Assembly: GCA_035529735.1 (NCBI GenBank)
Contig: DATKWE010000158.1
Location: 1 to 5,394, forward strand
DNA length: 5,394 bases
Source of the DNA: JAAXQD01 sp035529735
Lineage (GTDB): Bacteria > Desulfobacterota > Desulfobacteria > Desulfobacterales > UBA11574
Reading direction: 5' to 3'
Shown here: piece after piece, positions 1-5,088 of the stretch
How positions within the stretch are numbered: the stretch's first letter is position 1
Layout of the letters: each line of letters starts with the position of its first letter
Position numbers and translations under genes: made by a program
The notes under the pieces: generated by a model
Database searches by the model: none
What the model was told of the DNA's origin: nothing
Seen by the model: the letters and a program-made list of their open reading frames with translations, nothing else

Positions 1-162
1 TCCCAGTCCGGTTTTTCCGCTGCCGGTCATGCCGATGATCACCGCATGGGTATTCAGGTCTTTGGAGTCATAGAGGATCAGATCTTCTTTAAGCGTTCGG
101 GACGCCAGATCATATTCCTTGCCGAGATAAAACGCGCCGAGCTTTTCGTAGTGATTTTTCAT
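1..162 (-). CDS. HerA-like P-loop ATPase, N-terminal fragment
   Basis: This is the first 54 codons of a gene on the minus strand; the rest lies beyond the left edge. The start ATG (162-160) has a strong Shine-Dalgarno GGAGGG seven bases or so upstream (on the plus strand, within 163-173). The protein begins MKNHYEKLGAFYLGKEYDL and reaches a textbook Walker A loop, GMTGSGKTG, at residues 44-52, preceded by a hydrophobic strand (AVIIG). The order of a short beta-rich N-terminus, then 'LYDSKDLNTHAVIIGMTGSGKT', fits the large HerA/FtsK-type ATP-binding proteins (DUF87-like, COG0433) that bind DNA or act as hexameric motors. I see only the ATP-binding loop; Walker B, sensor and any nuclease partner are outside the window, so the substrate is unknown. 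The gene is transcribed away from the unknown helical protein at 473 and has its own promoter at 233-261. Confidence 0.75.
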   Translation of the reverse strand, partial: MKNHYEKLGAFYLGKEYDLASRTLKEDLILYDSKDLNTHAVIIGMTGSGKTGLG

Positions 163-232
163 GGATTCCCTCCATTAAAAGGTTGTCCGTTATTGCTGAT
201 TAAAACGCGCTTTTGATGTGAAAGTGTTTAAC

Positions 233-261
233 ATTACAGGAAAACAGGATTTGTGTGTCAA
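233..261 (-). promoter_or_regulatory. sigma70-like promoter for the HerA-like ATPase gene
   Basis: Read on the minus strand, TTGACA (261-256) is followed after exactly 17 bases by TGTAAT (238-233). The -35 matches consensus at 6/6 and the -10 at 5/6. Transcription would begin near 226, giving a leader of roughly 64 bases before the ATG at 162. No other minus-strand pair in this gap is as good. Confidence 0.65.
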
Positions 262-296
262 CAATGAATCCCCGGGAGGTCGCCAACTTATTTTTA

Positions 297-326
297 TTGA
301 TAACAAATGAGATTTATTCGTATAAT
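297..326 (+). promoter_or_regulatory. sigma70-like promoter for the 473-814 gene
   Basis: TTGATA (297-302) and a perfect TATAAT (321-326) are separated by 18 bases. This is the best plus-strand pair upstream of the gene at 473, with a predicted start near 333 and a leader of about 140 bases. A weaker second candidate, TTGGCT (378-383) with 18 bases to TACAAT (402-407), would give a leader of about 60 bases. Either or both may be used. Confidence 0.55.
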
Positions 327-456
327 TTTAAATAAAAACTCTATATATTTTTTATTTATTAAGTTCAAAGTAACACGTTGGCTTATTGAAAATACTACGG
401 TTACAATTCATTTTAAATTTCTGATGGAATTAACGGGTTGTTTTTTTAGAGACAGA

Positions 457-462
457 AAGGAG
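457..462 (+). promoter_or_regulatory. Shine-Dalgarno site fixing the start at 473
   Basis: AAGGAG lies 10 bases before the ATG at 473. It supports this start over the longer overlapping frame that begins at 307 and over the internal ATG four codons downstream. Confidence 0.7.
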
Positions 463-472
463 AACAAAGCAC

Positions 473-814
473 ATGAGCAAAACCATGCAACTTACCGTCC
501 AAGTTCGTCCATATTACAAAAAGGACCTGAAAGCGGATTATCCCAAGATTGCCCAAGGCCTGAGTTATATTCATGAGGCATGGGTAGAGGAAGGACCATC
601 TCTCTTTGACATCGTTGGAAGGCTGGACAAACTCCTTTACGAACTGGAGGGGAATCCGCCTTTTAGAAAGATTTTACTCAAGCACCAAGACGAACTCCGT
701 AAGCTTCACAAGGACGTTGAAGCGCATATTGCGGATTGGGAATTGGCCAAAGCCGACAAGGCACTGTATCAGATAGAGGATATCTTTGATAAAATTGAAT
801 GGGAATTGGGGTGA
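473..814 (+). CDS. uncharacterised 113-residue helical protein
   Basis: I do not recognise a family. The start at 473 has a clear AAGGAG ribosome binding site. The first dozen residues (MSKTMQLTVQVRP) may form a beta strand; the rest looks almost entirely helical and highly charged: about 17-38, 43-60, a long amphipathic helix about 62-88, and 90-112. It has no cysteine, no signal peptide and no membrane segment, so it is probably a small soluble cytoplasmic protein, perhaps a helical bundle or a protein-protein adaptor (inference). It lies between a divergent HerA-like ATPase and a convergent aminotransferase whose end is only 23 bases away, so it appears to be a single-gene transcript. No catalytic motif is visible and I assign no function. 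Reality as a gene is supported by the ribosome binding site, upstream promoter and well-mixed amino acid composition. Confidence 0.8.
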   Translation: MSKTMQLTVQVRPYYKKDLKADYPKIAQGLSYIHEAWVEEGPSLFDIVGRLDKLLYELEGNPPFRKILLKHQDELRKLHKDVEAHIADWELAKADKALYQIEDIFDKIEWELG

Positions 815-828
815 TGATCTCCGGATCA
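815..828. terminator. short hairpin between convergent genes (weak terminator candidate)
   Basis: TGATC, a four-base loop TCCG, and GATCA form a perfect 5-bp stem starting right after the stop codon at 814, in the 23-base gap before the convergent aminotransferase ends at 838. It could serve both strands, but the stem is short and there is no T-tract on either side, so it does not meet the usual intrinsic terminator pattern. Confidence 0.2.
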
Positions 829-837
829 AGGATGCCT

Positions 838-1980
838 TTAAATTTTGCACAACCTCTCGGCAGCGTTCTCAAGGGTTTCATCTTTTTTTGCAAAACAGAA
901 TCGCAATACTTTATGGTCAACTTGACGGTGATAAAACACCGAAGGTGGAATGGACGCCACACCATGCTCTGTGGTCAGCCGTTTAGAAAATTCGACATCA
1001 GATTCATCGGAAATTGACGAATAATCTACCATCTGAAAATAAGTGCCGTGGCAGGGCATTGCTTTAAATCGTGAATTTTCGATGAGCGACAGAAATTTAT
1101 CTCTCTTTTGCTGATAAAATGCCGAAAGATTCAGATAAATATCCTTGTTCTTCATGAATTCCGCATAAGCGTACTGTATGGGCGTATTGGACGCAAATGT
1201 CAAAAACTGGTGCACCCTTTGAAATTCTTTAGACAGCGGAGCCGGTGCCAGACAATATCCGATCTTCCATCCGGTGGTGTGATACGTTTTCCCGAACGAG
1301 CTGACAACAAAGCTTCTTTCCACAAGCTCCGGATAGCGGGAGATGCTTTCATGTCGAAGGCCATCGAAAATAATATGTTCATAAACTTCATCACTTAAAA
1401 TCAACACATCCGTATCCAGCAAAATATTTTTAAGTTCGGATATATCTTTTTCCGTGAACACCGCACCGGTGGGATTATGGGGTGAATTCAGAATAATGAG
1501 CCTTGTTTTGGGAGACAGGGCGTTCCTGACATCATCCCAGTCGATCCGGTAATCCGGAAACTTGTACGCTACATATACGGGAATGCCGCCGTTCAATTTG
1601 ATGACCGGCACATACGAATCGAACGCAGGTTCAAGAACGATAACTTCATCACCTTGTTGGACAACAGCGCTGATGGCTGCAAATAATGCCTCTGTCCCGC
1701 CGGATGTCACGGTAATCTCAGATTCAGGATCGTAACTGGCGTTATACAGCGCCAGTACTTTTTCCGCAATCTGATCGCGCAGGGCCGCCACACCTTGCAT
1801 CGGCGCATATTGATTGTGTCCGGAGCGCATATAATTGCCTACCAGTGCCAAAAGATCCGGATGAACATCAAAATCGGGAAAGCCCTGGGAAAGATTTATG
1901 GCGTGATGATCGTTGGCCAGCTTCGACATAATTGTGAAAATGGTAACACCGACATCCGGAAGCTTTGATTGTATTTTCAT
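838..1980 (-). CDS. ybdL: methionine aminotransferase, YbdL type (PLP, class I/II)
   Basis: A complete 380-residue, fold-type I PLP aminotransferase, close in length to E. coli YbdL (386). From memory it resembles YbdL along its whole length: SKLPDVGVTIFTIMS and NLSQGFPDFD near the N-terminus, NQYAPMQGVAALR at 56-68, and an AAERL C-terminus. Expected active-site residues are present: NPTG at 169-172 (Asn169), SDEVYEHI at 196-203 (Asp197 for the PLP pyridine nitrogen, Tyr200), SSFGKTYHTTGWKIGY at 227-242 (Schiff-base Lys231), and Arg360 in LRFCFAKK for the substrate carboxylate. The family transfers the amino group of methionine, and often of aromatic amino acids or kynurenine, to a 2-oxo acid in the cytoplasm. 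A role in methionine or aromatic amino acid turnover is inferred; the exact substrate cannot be read from sequence. The start is chosen by alignment with YbdL; the Shine-Dalgarno is weak (GTGAG, about 11 bases upstream). It is divergent from the XRE-cupin regulator, a likely controller. Confidence 0.92.
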   Translation of the reverse strand: MKIQSKLPDVGVTIFTIMSKLANDHHAINLSQGFPDFDVHPDLLALVGNYMRSGHNQYAPMQGVAALRDQIAEKVLALYNASYDPESEITVTSGGTEALFAAISAVVQQGDEVIVLEPAFDSYVPVIKLNGGIPVYVAYKFPDYRIDWDDVRNALSPKTRLIILNSPHNPTGAVFTEKDISELKNILLDTDVLILSDEVYEHIIFDGLRHESISRYPELVERSFVVSSFGKTYHTTGWKIGYCLAPAPLSKEFQRVHQFLTFASNTPIQYAYAEFMKNKDIYLNLSAFYQQKRDKFLSLIENSRFKAMPCHGTYFQMVDYSSISDESDVEFSKRLTTEHGVASIPPSVFYHRQVDHKVLRFCFAKKDETLENAAERLCKI

Positions 1981-1996
1981 GGTTTATTTGACTCAC

Positions 1997-2013
1997 TTTC
2001 GTTTTATACGAAA
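1997..2013. repeat. 17-bp inverted repeat, candidate operator of the aminotransferase
   Basis: TTTCGT (1997-2002), a 5-base spacer TTTAT, and ACGAAA (2008-2013) form a perfect 6+6 inverted repeat, 17-33 bases upstream of the aminotransferase ATG. It lies just downstream of the best predicted transcription start (about 2020), where a bound repressor would block elongation or initiation. As RNA it would form a 6-bp hairpin next to the weak ribosome binding site. The size and symmetry suit an XRE dimer, but no binding is shown. Confidence 0.4.
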
Positions 2014-2041
2014 CCGTTTTTTTGTTTCTATAAACCGTTTT
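2011..2041. repeat. 10-bp direct repeat AAACCGTTTT, 21-bp spacing
   Basis: AAACCGTTTT occurs at 2011-2020 and again at 2032-2041. The spacing of 21 bases is two turns of the helix, so both copies face the same side. The first copy overlaps the right arm of the inverted repeat and the second adjoins the predicted -10 of the aminotransferase promoter. This looks like a regulator-binding cluster, though the AT-rich background makes short repeats easy to find. Confidence 0.35.
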
Positions 2042-2055
2042 CGGCAAGACATCAA
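2027..2055 (-). promoter_or_regulatory. candidate sigma70-like promoter for the aminotransferase
   Basis: On the minus strand TTGATG (2055-2050) is followed after 17 bases by TATAGA (2032-2027), each matching four of six consensus bases. Transcription would start near 2020, about 40 bases before the ATG. A TATAAA at 2008-2003 is an alternative -10 but lacks a matching -35. Confidence 0.4.
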
Positions 2056-2230
2056 GGCGTAACATCGCGGACTATTTAAAAATCGAATATATAGGGAAAT
2101 GACGTCTGTTTTGAAAAATGAAAAAAACTCTATGTAGGGTCAGATCAAAACCTATCGGTGAAGGATTTTTGAATTTATTACTCAAAAGCGCTGAGCCAAG
2201 CGGCGCGTAAAATACTTTTGGGTCCTTCGA

Positions 2231-2259
2231 TTGACATAAATCCATATTCCAGATTATAT
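2231..2259 (+). promoter_or_regulatory. sigma70-like promoter for the KaiC-like/XRE/cupin regulator
   Basis: TTGACA (2231-2236) is a perfect -35, followed after 17 bases by TTATAT (2254-2259), overlapping TATATA at 2255-2260. The predicted start near 2266 gives a leader of about 113 bases before the ATG at 2379. Confidence 0.5.
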
Positions 2260-2378
2260 ACCCTATAGCATCTTCTATTATGGGATCGGCCTGGGGTGAG
2301 TCGGTGTTCGAAGGAAATAAATCACCCTAAAATGACACCGTTTTTTCAACGTTTTTTGGGATAAAAAGTGAGGATTCA

Positions 2379-3680
2379 ATGCCTTCAGAAAAAGTGCGCG
2401 TAACATCGGGCGTCAGCCAGCTGGACCACCTTCTCGGAGGTCTCTTTATCGGAGATAACGTCGTCTGGTATGACGATGCCGGCAGTCTGGCCGCCGTATT
2501 CTGCCTGAACTTCATTCAGGCCTCTCAAGCACAAAACAGGCCGCTCATTTACGTCAGCTTCGACCGTTCCCCGAAAAACCTTTTGGAAAAGCTCGGGGCG
2601 TTGGCCCAAAACGATCAATTAATCATTCTGGATTGCTTTACATACGGAAAAGGCTCCGGTTCCAAGATTTTTCTCCAGTTTTACGAGAATAAAACGCCCA
2701 AGTGGCCCTGCCAAATCATCAGAGTGGACAACCCACGGCAAATCGATCAGGTAATGGATACCCTTTACGGGATTCATGGAACTCTGGTCGGTGACGTTCG
2801 ATTCGTTTTTGAAAGCCTGACCGGCATGCAGGAATTATGGGGCGGCGAGCAGCATCTGATCAATTTTTATTCTCACTCCTGTCCCCGGCTATATGAGTTA
2901 AACACCGTTGCTTACTGGATCATCGAAAAGCGGGCCCATTCTCCCCGTCTAAGAGCCCAGATCAATCAAATCGCCCAGGTTGCTATCGATTTGTCCGTGA
3001 AAAGAGGAAAGACATCACTGACGATTCTAAAAGCTGAAAAGCGCGAACTGGATACGATGAACAAGCCCTTCAATTACTGGACCAAAGACCTCAAAATTAC
3101 GTTCGATTCAGAAAAGCATTCGACCGATTGGTTCAATCTGGGGAAGCGTTTAAAAGAATTTCGTACACGGCGTGGCCTCTCTCAAACAGAGCTGGGAAAA
3201 CTCGTCGGCGTGACACCGAGCACCATTTCCCAGGTGGAGAGCAACCTCATCTATCCGTCTTTGCCCGCACTTCTTAAAATGGCGGAAGTTCTGGCCATTG
3301 AGTTGAGTTCTTTTTTTAGAGAATCTGCAGATATAACCAATCGGATTATTTTTCCTTCGGGGGAAGCAACAGATATGAAATTGCCGAATTTCCCGGGAGG
3401 GAATATTCATGCAAAGCTTTTGACACCGGTGGATTTCAAGCCCAAAGCCGAACCTTATCTTCTTGAAATTCCGCCGGATGAAACGTTGAACTCTCATTTT
3501 TTCATCCATAAGGGAGAGGAGATCGGCTACTTGTTATCAGGGACGCTGCAATTGAAACTGGAAAAGTCCGTATATCACGTCCGTACAGGGGATGTTATTT
3601 ATTTAACCTCTGAAATTCCCTCACAGTGGGAAAATCCCGGCCCGGATATGGCCAGATTGCTCTGGATCAAGATCAAGTAA
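2379..3680 (+). CDS. KaiC-like (degenerate) - XRE helix-turn-helix - cupin regulator
   Basis: A 433-residue protein with three parts. Residues about 6-225 resemble a KaiC/RecA-like ATPase: VTSGVSQLDHLLGG at 8-21, a YVSFDRSPKNLLEKLGAL strand-helix at 58-75, and a Walker-B-like strand FVFESLTGM at 142-150. The Walker A position reads DDAGSLAAV (32-40), where G-K-T has become L37-A38-A39, so ATP hydrolysis is probably lost. Residues about 254-313 are an XRE (HTH_3) domain, LGKRLKEFRTRRGLSQTELG with recognition helix near TPSTISQVESN (279-289). Residues about 357-432 are a cupin with HFFIHKGEE (373-381), SGTLQL and a GDVIYL strand; the usual histidine of the second cupin motif seems to be Gln416, so metal binding is doubtful and an organic ligand is more likely. 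It is probably a cytoplasmic, ligand-responsive DNA-binding regulator. Start supported by GAGGA five bases upstream. It is divergent from the aminotransferase, its most obvious candidate target; autoregulation is also plausible. Confidence 0.9.
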   Translation: MPSEKVRVTSGVSQLDHLLGGLFIGDNVVWYDDAGSLAAVFCLNFIQASQAQNRPLIYVSFDRSPKNLLEKLGALAQNDQLIILDCFTYGKGSGSKIFLQFYENKTPKWPCQIIRVDNPRQIDQVMDTLYGIHGTLVGDVRFVFESLTGMQELWGGEQHLINFYSHSCPRLYELNTVAYWIIEKRAHSPRLRAQINQIAQVAIDLSVKRGKTSLTILKAEKRELDTMNKPFNYWTKDLKITFDSEKHSTDWFNLGKRLKEFRTRRGLSQTELGKLVGVTPSTISQVESNLIYPSLPALLKMAEVLAIELSSFFRESADITNRIIFPSGEATDMKLPNFPGGNIHAKLLTPVDFKPKAEPYLLEIPPDETLNSHFFIHKGEEIGYLLSGTLQLKLEKSVYHVRTGDVIYLTSEIPSQWENPGPDMARLLWIKIK

Positions 3681-3861
3681 CACCGCAGTTTCGACAATAT
3701 TTCCGGCTGTAATCTTTCTGCCCGTTTTACGAAAATAATGCAATTCCACCTTCAATATCCTGATCTGCCTTGGTTTTTCTCGATGTTTAAGCCGGAGTTC
3801 GTCATCTCCTCAAAATTCAATTTTAAACGCCTCTGAAGACCAAAATCGTTTTTACCACTAT

Positions 3862-3894
3862 ATATTGTAACATTTTTTAATTGACATACAATAT
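3862..3894. repeat. 8-bp inverted repeat spanning the PilZ promoter -35
   Basis: ATATTGTA (3862-3869) and TACAATAT (3887-3894) are perfect inverted copies with a 17-base spacer, 25 bases centre to centre. The -35 box TTGACA (3881-3886) lies immediately inside the right arm, so a dimeric protein bound here would overlap RNA polymerase. Low base complexity leaves room for chance. Confidence 0.4.
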
Positions 3895-3909
3895 GCATCA
3901 TCCTATACA
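3881..3909 (+). promoter_or_regulatory. sigma70-like promoter for the PilZ gene
   Basis: A perfect TTGACA (3881-3886) and TATACA (3904-3909) with a 17-base spacer. The predicted start near 3916 gives a leader of about 140 bases before the ATG at 4058. It may also serve the following gene at 4511. Confidence 0.6.
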
Positions 3910-3917
3910 GTTATAAA

Positions 3918-3958
3918 ATGTGTATATTCTGCTCAGTAATCGGGTGTATGTGTATATT
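3918..3958. repeat. 11-bp direct repeat downstream of the PilZ promoter
   Basis: ATGTGTATATT occurs at 3918-3928 and 3948-3958, exactly 30 bases apart, close to three helical turns. Both copies lie just after the predicted transcription start, so they could be operator half-sites or leader RNA elements. Confidence 0.4.
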
Positions 3959-4057
3959 TTACCGGACATATTAAAATTTGTTCATTGAGATACAAAAAAT
4001 AAACCGATACCGGTTGGTTGCGACGCGATCAATTCACAAAAAAATGGAATTGTTGTC

Positions 4058-4441
4058 ATGAATACGTTTACAGAGTTAATTGACAAAATGTTTACGTTGA
4101 AGCAAAGGAAAAAACGGCGATTCAAAGTACAGGACCGCGTATTTGTTGTGTTCGGACCGCTTCTCCACAAAGCAAAGCCAATTATCGATATAAGCATGAG
4201 CGGTCTTAGTTATCTTGATAGAGAAAATCAGCCAACAAGATCGTATGGATTAAACATTTTGGCGGATGATTCTTTGTATTTTGATGATAAGATTTCCTTT
4301 ATGCCCGTTTGGAAATCTGAAACGGTGGATCTTTCTGACAATTCTGATAAAAAAAATCGATATGCTGTTAAATTCAATGGGCTTACGCTCGGACAAAAAT
4401 CTAAATTGAAAAATTTCATCCGGGCCCACACCACGTCCTGA
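4058..4441 (+). CDS. single-domain PilZ protein, probable c-di-GMP receptor
   Basis: A 127-residue protein that is almost entirely one PilZ domain (about residues 15-122). Both halves of the c-di-GMP signature are visible: an Arg-rich RxxxR element, R17-K-K-R-R21, followed about 22 residues later by DISMSG (44-49), matching D/N-x-S-x-x-G. The C-terminal RYAVKFNGLTLGQKSKLKNFI (101-121) is the usual last strand and helix. PilZ proteins bind cyclic di-GMP and pass the signal to a partner controlling motility, pili, polysaccharide or transcription. No output domain, signal peptide or membrane segment is present, so this one must act through another protein. The start ATG lacks a good ribosome binding site (only TGGA about ten bases upstream). 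The gene is more A/T-rich than the regulator before it. It is followed 69 bases later on the same strand by the alpha-CTD-like gene and may be co-transcribed with it. Confidence 0.88.
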   Translation: MNTFTELIDKMFTLKQRKKRRFKVQDRVFVVFGPLLHKAKPIIDISMSGLSYLDRENQPTRSYGLNILADDSLYFDDKISFMPVWKSETVDLSDNSDKKNRYAVKFNGLTLGQKSKLKNFIRAHTTS

Positions 4442-4510
4442 ATCCAGGTCTGACGAACAAAGAAGAAAGGGATTTGTTAGAAAACTAAACCCCAACCCAA
4501 CAGAATAATA

Positions 4511-4828
4511 ATGAAAATGCTTCTGGAAACAATTCCTTTTACCGCTGAAACAAGAAACATTCTATCTCAAGTATGCGAAAAGCATAATATCAAACAGGTA
4601 AGAGAACTCGTTGATATTTATAGACACAAACCGGATTTGTTTTTTGAAGTCAACGGTTTTTCAAAAAAATGTTGGGATGAAATATCAAGCCTTTTATCAG
4701 ATCCAAGCAACCCATACATGCCCGAAGATTCTGTGATTTCTTTTCAAAAAGCACTGTTAATCGTTAAGCGGAACCATCTGGTCGATGAATTGGCTGAGCT
4801 GAGTAAAGAAATACAGCAGATCCGGTAA
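4511..4828 (+). CDS. small protein with RNA polymerase alpha-CTD-like helix-hairpin-helix
   Basis: A 105-residue protein with no family I can name. Residues about 10-63 resemble the C-terminal domain of RNA polymerase alpha: an initial helix (TAETRNILSQVCEKHNI), then IKQVRELVDIYRHKPDL (27-43), then VNGFSKKCWDEISSLL (47-62), matching the alpha-CTD pattern of I-x-x-V/I-x-x-L-V, D/E-L-L, N-x-G/S-K-K, E-I-x-x-x-L. In alpha this helix-hairpin-helix module contacts UP-element DNA and transcription factors. The C-terminal part (about 74-105) is a separate charged helix ending LVDELAELSKEIQQIR, possibly a coiled-coil segment. A DNA-binding or RNA-polymerase-related role is inferred from fold only. 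There is no clear ribosome binding site; an in-frame stop at 4478-4480 and no earlier start codon fix the start at 4511 or at the ATG two codons later. It sits 69 bases after the PilZ gene, likely in the same transcript. Confidence 0.75.
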   Translation: MKMLLETIPFTAETRNILSQVCEKHNIKQVRELVDIYRHKPDLFFEVNGFSKKCWDEISSLLSDPSNPYMPEDSVISFQKALLIVKRNHLVDELAELSKEIQQIR

Positions 4829-5088
4829 AATCATATTACTCGAAAAAGCGACCGAACTTTTGGGAAACCCCATCTTAGGGTGATATTTTATCCGATTTTA
4901 GACATCCCATATCCGCGGTTTTTCAACCCTTAACCCCCTTGTAACCCACCATTTTTTAATGTATAGGTAAGCGTTGATAATTCTTCCCGTTGCTGTCAGG
5001 CGGTGGACATTTTCAAAGAAAACCAAATAACCATAGAAGGTTCTAAACCCTAGATAAAACATCATCATAAAACAAAGACCGGACGACC
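4829..5088. other. intergenic region before tex
   Basis: No gene is visible here. Two very short hairpins follow the stop at 4828: GGG-AAA-CCC (4862-4870) and ACCC (4867-4870) with GGGT (4878-4881), the latter followed by an A/T-rich run (TGATATTTTA). They are mutually exclusive and too weak to be called a firm terminator. The C-rich stretch 4926-4948 has no obvious role. The tex promoter candidate is listed separately. Confidence 0.4.
4939..4967 (+). promoter_or_regulatory. candidate promoter for tex
   Basis: TTGTAA (4939-4944) and TATAGG (4962-4967) are 17 bases apart, each matching four of six consensus bases. The start would be near 4974, about 115 bases before the ATG at 5089. It is the best pair I see in this gap but not strong. 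Confidence 0.3.

Larger units (their letters stand above)
163..472. other. divergent intergenic region
   Basis: This 310-base gap separates two divergently transcribed genes. It holds the two facing promoters described separately; their -35 boxes are about 35 bases apart, so regulators bound between them (262-296) could affect both. Bases 291-360 are extremely A/T-rich, which may be an UP-like or nucleoid-protein-binding stretch. The remaining sequence to 456 is an untranslated leader of about 140 bases for the 473 gene. A reading frame from 307 to 576 crosses it, but it has no ribosome binding site, a low-complexity Ile/Phe/Lys composition, and overlaps the better-supported gene, so I do not count it as coding. 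Confidence 0.6.
1981..2378. other. divergent intergenic region between aminotransferase and regulator
   Basis: This 398-base gap contains a promoter for each flanking gene, an inverted repeat (1997-2013) and a direct repeat (2011-2041), listed separately. Just after the regulator's -10 box, CCC-T-ATA (2261-2267) can pair with TATGGG (2279-2284) with one bulged T, a weak hairpin at the predicted start of the transcript. The stretch 2066-2230 shows no gene, clear repeat or terminator. No convincing small gene is present on either strand. Confidence 0.5.
3681..4057. other. intergenic region and leader of the PilZ gene
   Basis: This 377-base gap follows the regulator. I see no convincing intrinsic terminator after 3680; AAAATT-C-AATTTT (3812-3824) is a perfect but all-A/T palindrome. 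Bases 3681-3860 otherwise show nothing recognisable. From 3862 on it becomes A/T-rich and holds a promoter, an inverted repeat and a direct repeat, listed separately. A minus-strand frame from 4197 to 3982 is the shadow of the PilZ gene. Confidence 0.5.

Noticed and set aside
307..576. Plus-strand 89-residue frame overlapping the start of the 473 gene
   Set aside because: It has no ribosome binding site, begins next to the predicted promoter, has the low-complexity composition of translated A/T-rich spacer and overlaps a better-supported gene in another frame.
678..965. Minus-strand 95-residue frame across the ends of two convergent genes
   Set aside because: It is antisense to the end of the 473 gene and overlaps the aminotransferase in another frame; its sequence is rich in Arg, Pro and Cys and resembles no protein family.
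2183..2218. CAAAAG and CTTTTG as inverted arms with GC-rich sequence between
   Set aside because: The arms are 6 bp and far apart, with no consistent internal pairing, so chance is the simpler explanation.
3150..3509. Minus-strand 119-residue frame inside the regulator gene
   Set aside because: It lies antisense to the well-defined HTH and cupin coding sequence, and its Arg/Cys/Phe-rich translation looks like a shadow.
4469..4493. Possible hairpin between the PilZ and alpha-CTD-like genes (TTAG-AAAA-CTAA with outer GGG/CCC)
   Set aside because: Only four contiguous base pairs close the loop, the outer pairs need asymmetric bulges, and no T-tract follows, so it is not a credible terminator.
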